Shown: in pieces, positions 6,504-7,685 of the stretch
How the letters are laid out: each line of letters opens with the position of its first letter
Numbering within the stretch: the stretch's first letter is position 1
The notes under the pieces: generated by a model
Databases searched by the model: none
Seen by the model: only the letters and a program-made list of their open reading frames with translations
What the model was told of the DNA's origin: nothing
Position numbers and translations under genes: made by a program
From: Nitrospirota bacterium
Lineage (GTDB): Bacteria > Nitrospirota > Nitrospiria > Nitrospirales > NS-4
Reading direction: 5' to 3'
DNA length: 7,685 nt
Assembly (NCBI GenBank): GCA_005877525.1
Contig: VBON01000043.1
Coordinates: 1-7,685, forward strand

Positions 6504-7505
6504 ATGGAGTTGCGGTTTCAGCCGGCGCTCATCCAAGAAGTGATCGACGCGTTCATGGAAAAAACCGAACGGGAAGGCGATCCGACCTTCTACAAAGAGT
6601 TTCATGAGCTCGCCGATCCGATCTACGAGAACTTTCCCCTGGACGACCGGGAGCCGGAATTCCAGAAGCTTTACCAGTATCTTTTTGGGCACTGGGGCTT
6701 TGCGGAAATCATCCGCGAAACCTTCGACGAGTTCCCGGAGCTTCGTGATCGCATCGGCATTACCCTCGTCCGTGGTGTTCTGAAGGAGGACCAAGAATCC
6801 GTCGACCTGATGAGAAAATGGGGGACGATCGAAGAGGATTTGGCCAAGAAGTTTGAAGCCAAAGGGCAAAAGGGGATAGGTATCAAACTCCTGCCGCGTC
6901 GCTTCTATGATCCGGCCTTGGCGCGGTTCTGCCGGCATGAGCTGTATCACATCAAGGATATGTTGGATCCTGCCTTTCTGTATGACCCGGACATCAAGGT
7001 GGGAAACAGCCCCGGCGAAGAGAGTCTAATCCTTGCGCGGTATCGTGTGTTGTGGTGCCTGAGTATTGACAGTCGCCTGACCAGGATAGGCAAGGAGCCG
7101 GTCCTTCCCAAGGAACAGCGCTTTCACGAATTTTCAACCTGGTATCGTAAGATTCCCGGCACGCAACTGGTTTCCGTCTTTGAAGGTCTCTGGTCGACCG
7201 AGTTCTTCACGCATCCGGAACTCATCGATATGGCTACGGACACGCTAAAGATCTTGGATCGCGCGATCGAGATTGACGGAACGGAGATCCCTGAACGCAA
7301 GAAAGTCATGCTCTTACCGGGTTTCCCGTGTCCCCTGTGTGGTTTCCCCACGTATCATTGGGTCGAGAATCTTAATGAGGACGTGGAATCCGGCGTGCTC
7401 GATTACATCAGGGAAAACCACCCGGGATGGGATCCGGAGTATGGTGGATGCGATCGCTGTATCGAAGTCTACAAGCTCCGGGCGGCCGGCGTAATGGGTG
7501 ACTAA
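6504..7505 (+). CDS. uncharacterised protein with HExxH motif and C-terminal CxxC pair
   Basis: I do not recognise the family by name. The 333-residue protein is acidic and soluble, with no signal peptide or membrane segment. The N-terminal half (1-130) is predicted mostly helical. Residues 143-155 read CRHELYHIKDMLD, containing HExxH (His145, Glu146, His149), the zinc-binding and catalytic signature of zincin metallopeptidases. A third ligand is not certain; Asp154 or Asp189 in LWCLSIDSRLTR are candidates. The C-terminus has CPLC (276-279) and CDRC (316-319), a CxxC...CxxC arrangement with 36 residues between the pairs, typical of a structural zinc knuckle or ribbon. A metal-dependent peptidase or a metal-handling protein are both possible; substrate and role cannot be read. 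It starts behind AAGGAGG and is followed after 6 bp by a putative Fe-S protein gene, so the two are likely co-transcribed. HExxH also occurs by chance, so activity is unproven. Confidence 0.85.
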   Translation: MELRFQPALIQEVIDAFMEKTEREGDPTFYKEFHELADPIYENFPLDDREPEFQKLYQYLFGHWGFAEIIRETFDEFPELRDRIGITLVRGVLKEDQESVDLMRKWGTIEEDLAKKFEAKGQKGIGIKLLPRRFYDPALARFCRHELYHIKDMLDPAFLYDPDIKVGNSPGEESLILARYRVLWCLSIDSRLTRIGKEPVLPKEQRFHEFSTWYRKIPGTQLVSVFEGLWSTEFFTHPELIDMATDTLKILDRAIEIDGTEIPERKKVMLLPGFPCPLCGFPTYHWVENLNEDVESGVLDYIRENHPGWDPEYGGCDRCIEVYKLRAAGVMGD

Positions 7506-7511
7506 AGGAAA

Positions 7512-7685
7512 ATGGCGGAAACACCCGACAACGGCCGGCGGCAGTTTCTGAAGCAATCCGTCTGGTCGATGGGTAAGGCCGTCTACGAATACTACGAACA
7601 GCAAAAGGAGGGTGAAAAAGTACCGGTGCCGGCGCCGCCTGAGAAGTTCAGGACGGACTGGCTGCGGCCGCCCGGTGCGGTGGAG
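7512..7685 (+). CDS. probable 4Fe-4S ferredoxin-type protein, N-terminus only (runs off window)
   Basis: The first 58 residues are visible and the frame stays open at the window end. AAAGGA (7504-7509), overlapping the stop of the upstream gene, supports ATG 7512. The N-terminus has GRRQFLKQS, close to the twin-arginine export motif (S/T)RRxFLK, but the stretch behind it (SVWSMGKAVYEYYEQQ) is amphipathic rather than a proper hydrophobic core, with no clear cleavage site. A Pro-rich linker leads to DWLRPPGAVE. In NapG/MauM-like and related electron-transfer proteins an RPPGA box comes just before the first cluster-binding cysteines; here the cysteines would lie beyond the window. A role in electron transfer is therefore inference. 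It is likely in an operon with the 333-residue protein. It could instead be a Tat-targeted protein of another family. Confidence 0.6.
   Translation, partial: MAETPDNGRRQFLKQSVWSMGKAVYEYYEQQKEGEKVPVPAPPEKFRTDWLRPPGAVE

Overview
The window is moderately GC-rich, densely coded bacterial DNA. It carries seven reading frames with ordinary Shine-Dalgarno and sigma70-like signals. I saw no phage, IS, tRNA, rRNA or CRISPR signal. The mix of a large multi-PAS NtrB-like kinase, an NtrC-family regulator, a WD40 propeller protein and a cysteine-rich hypothetical protein would fit an environmental bacterium such as a Nitrospira (Nitrospirota). That taxon is an impression from protein style, not something the sequence proves.

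Left part (2-5195, plus strand). The window opens inside the C-terminal part of an ABC-2 type export permease, ending at 511. After a 65-bp gap with a good sigma70-like promoter comes a two-component system. It starts with a large membrane histidine kinase, TM1 - dCache-like sensor - TM2 - HAMP - PAS - PAS - PAS - HisKA - HATPase. The kinase is split over two frames, 577-2322 and 2322-3761. The break falls inside the second PAS domain and looks like a net loss of one base (modulo 3). Three bases downstream is its probable partner, an NtrC-type sigma54 activator (3765-5195) with receiver, AAA+ and Fis-type HTH domains. An unusual four-cysteine segment lies between its ATPase and HTH. Expected flow: an extracytoplasmic ligand changes kinase activity, the regulator is phosphorylated, and sigma54 promoters elsewhere are activated. 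I found no convincing sigma54 promoter in this window.

Middle part (5196-6503). The regulator converges on a minus-strand gene for a single seven-bladed WD40 propeller. The 86-bp gap holds one modest hairpin. Upstream of the WD40 gene, a 112-bp divergent region carries two overlapping, opposed sigma70-like promoters. A 17-bp imperfect palindrome lies at their shared start-site region, so the two genes may be reciprocally controlled.

Right part (6504-7685, plus strand). A 333-aa protein of unrecognised family has an HExxH motif (HELYH, 145-149) and a C-terminal pair of CxxC motifs, so it may be a metal-dependent zincin-like enzyme with a zinc knuckle. Six bases later starts a gene cut by the window end. 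Its first 58 residues have a Tat-like RRQFLK motif and an LRPPGA box like the one preceding ferredoxin clusters in NapG/MauM-type Fe-S proteins. These two genes probably form an operon.

The items most worth a second look are the broken kinase, the HExxH/CxxC protein, the cysteine segment in the regulator and the divergent operator.
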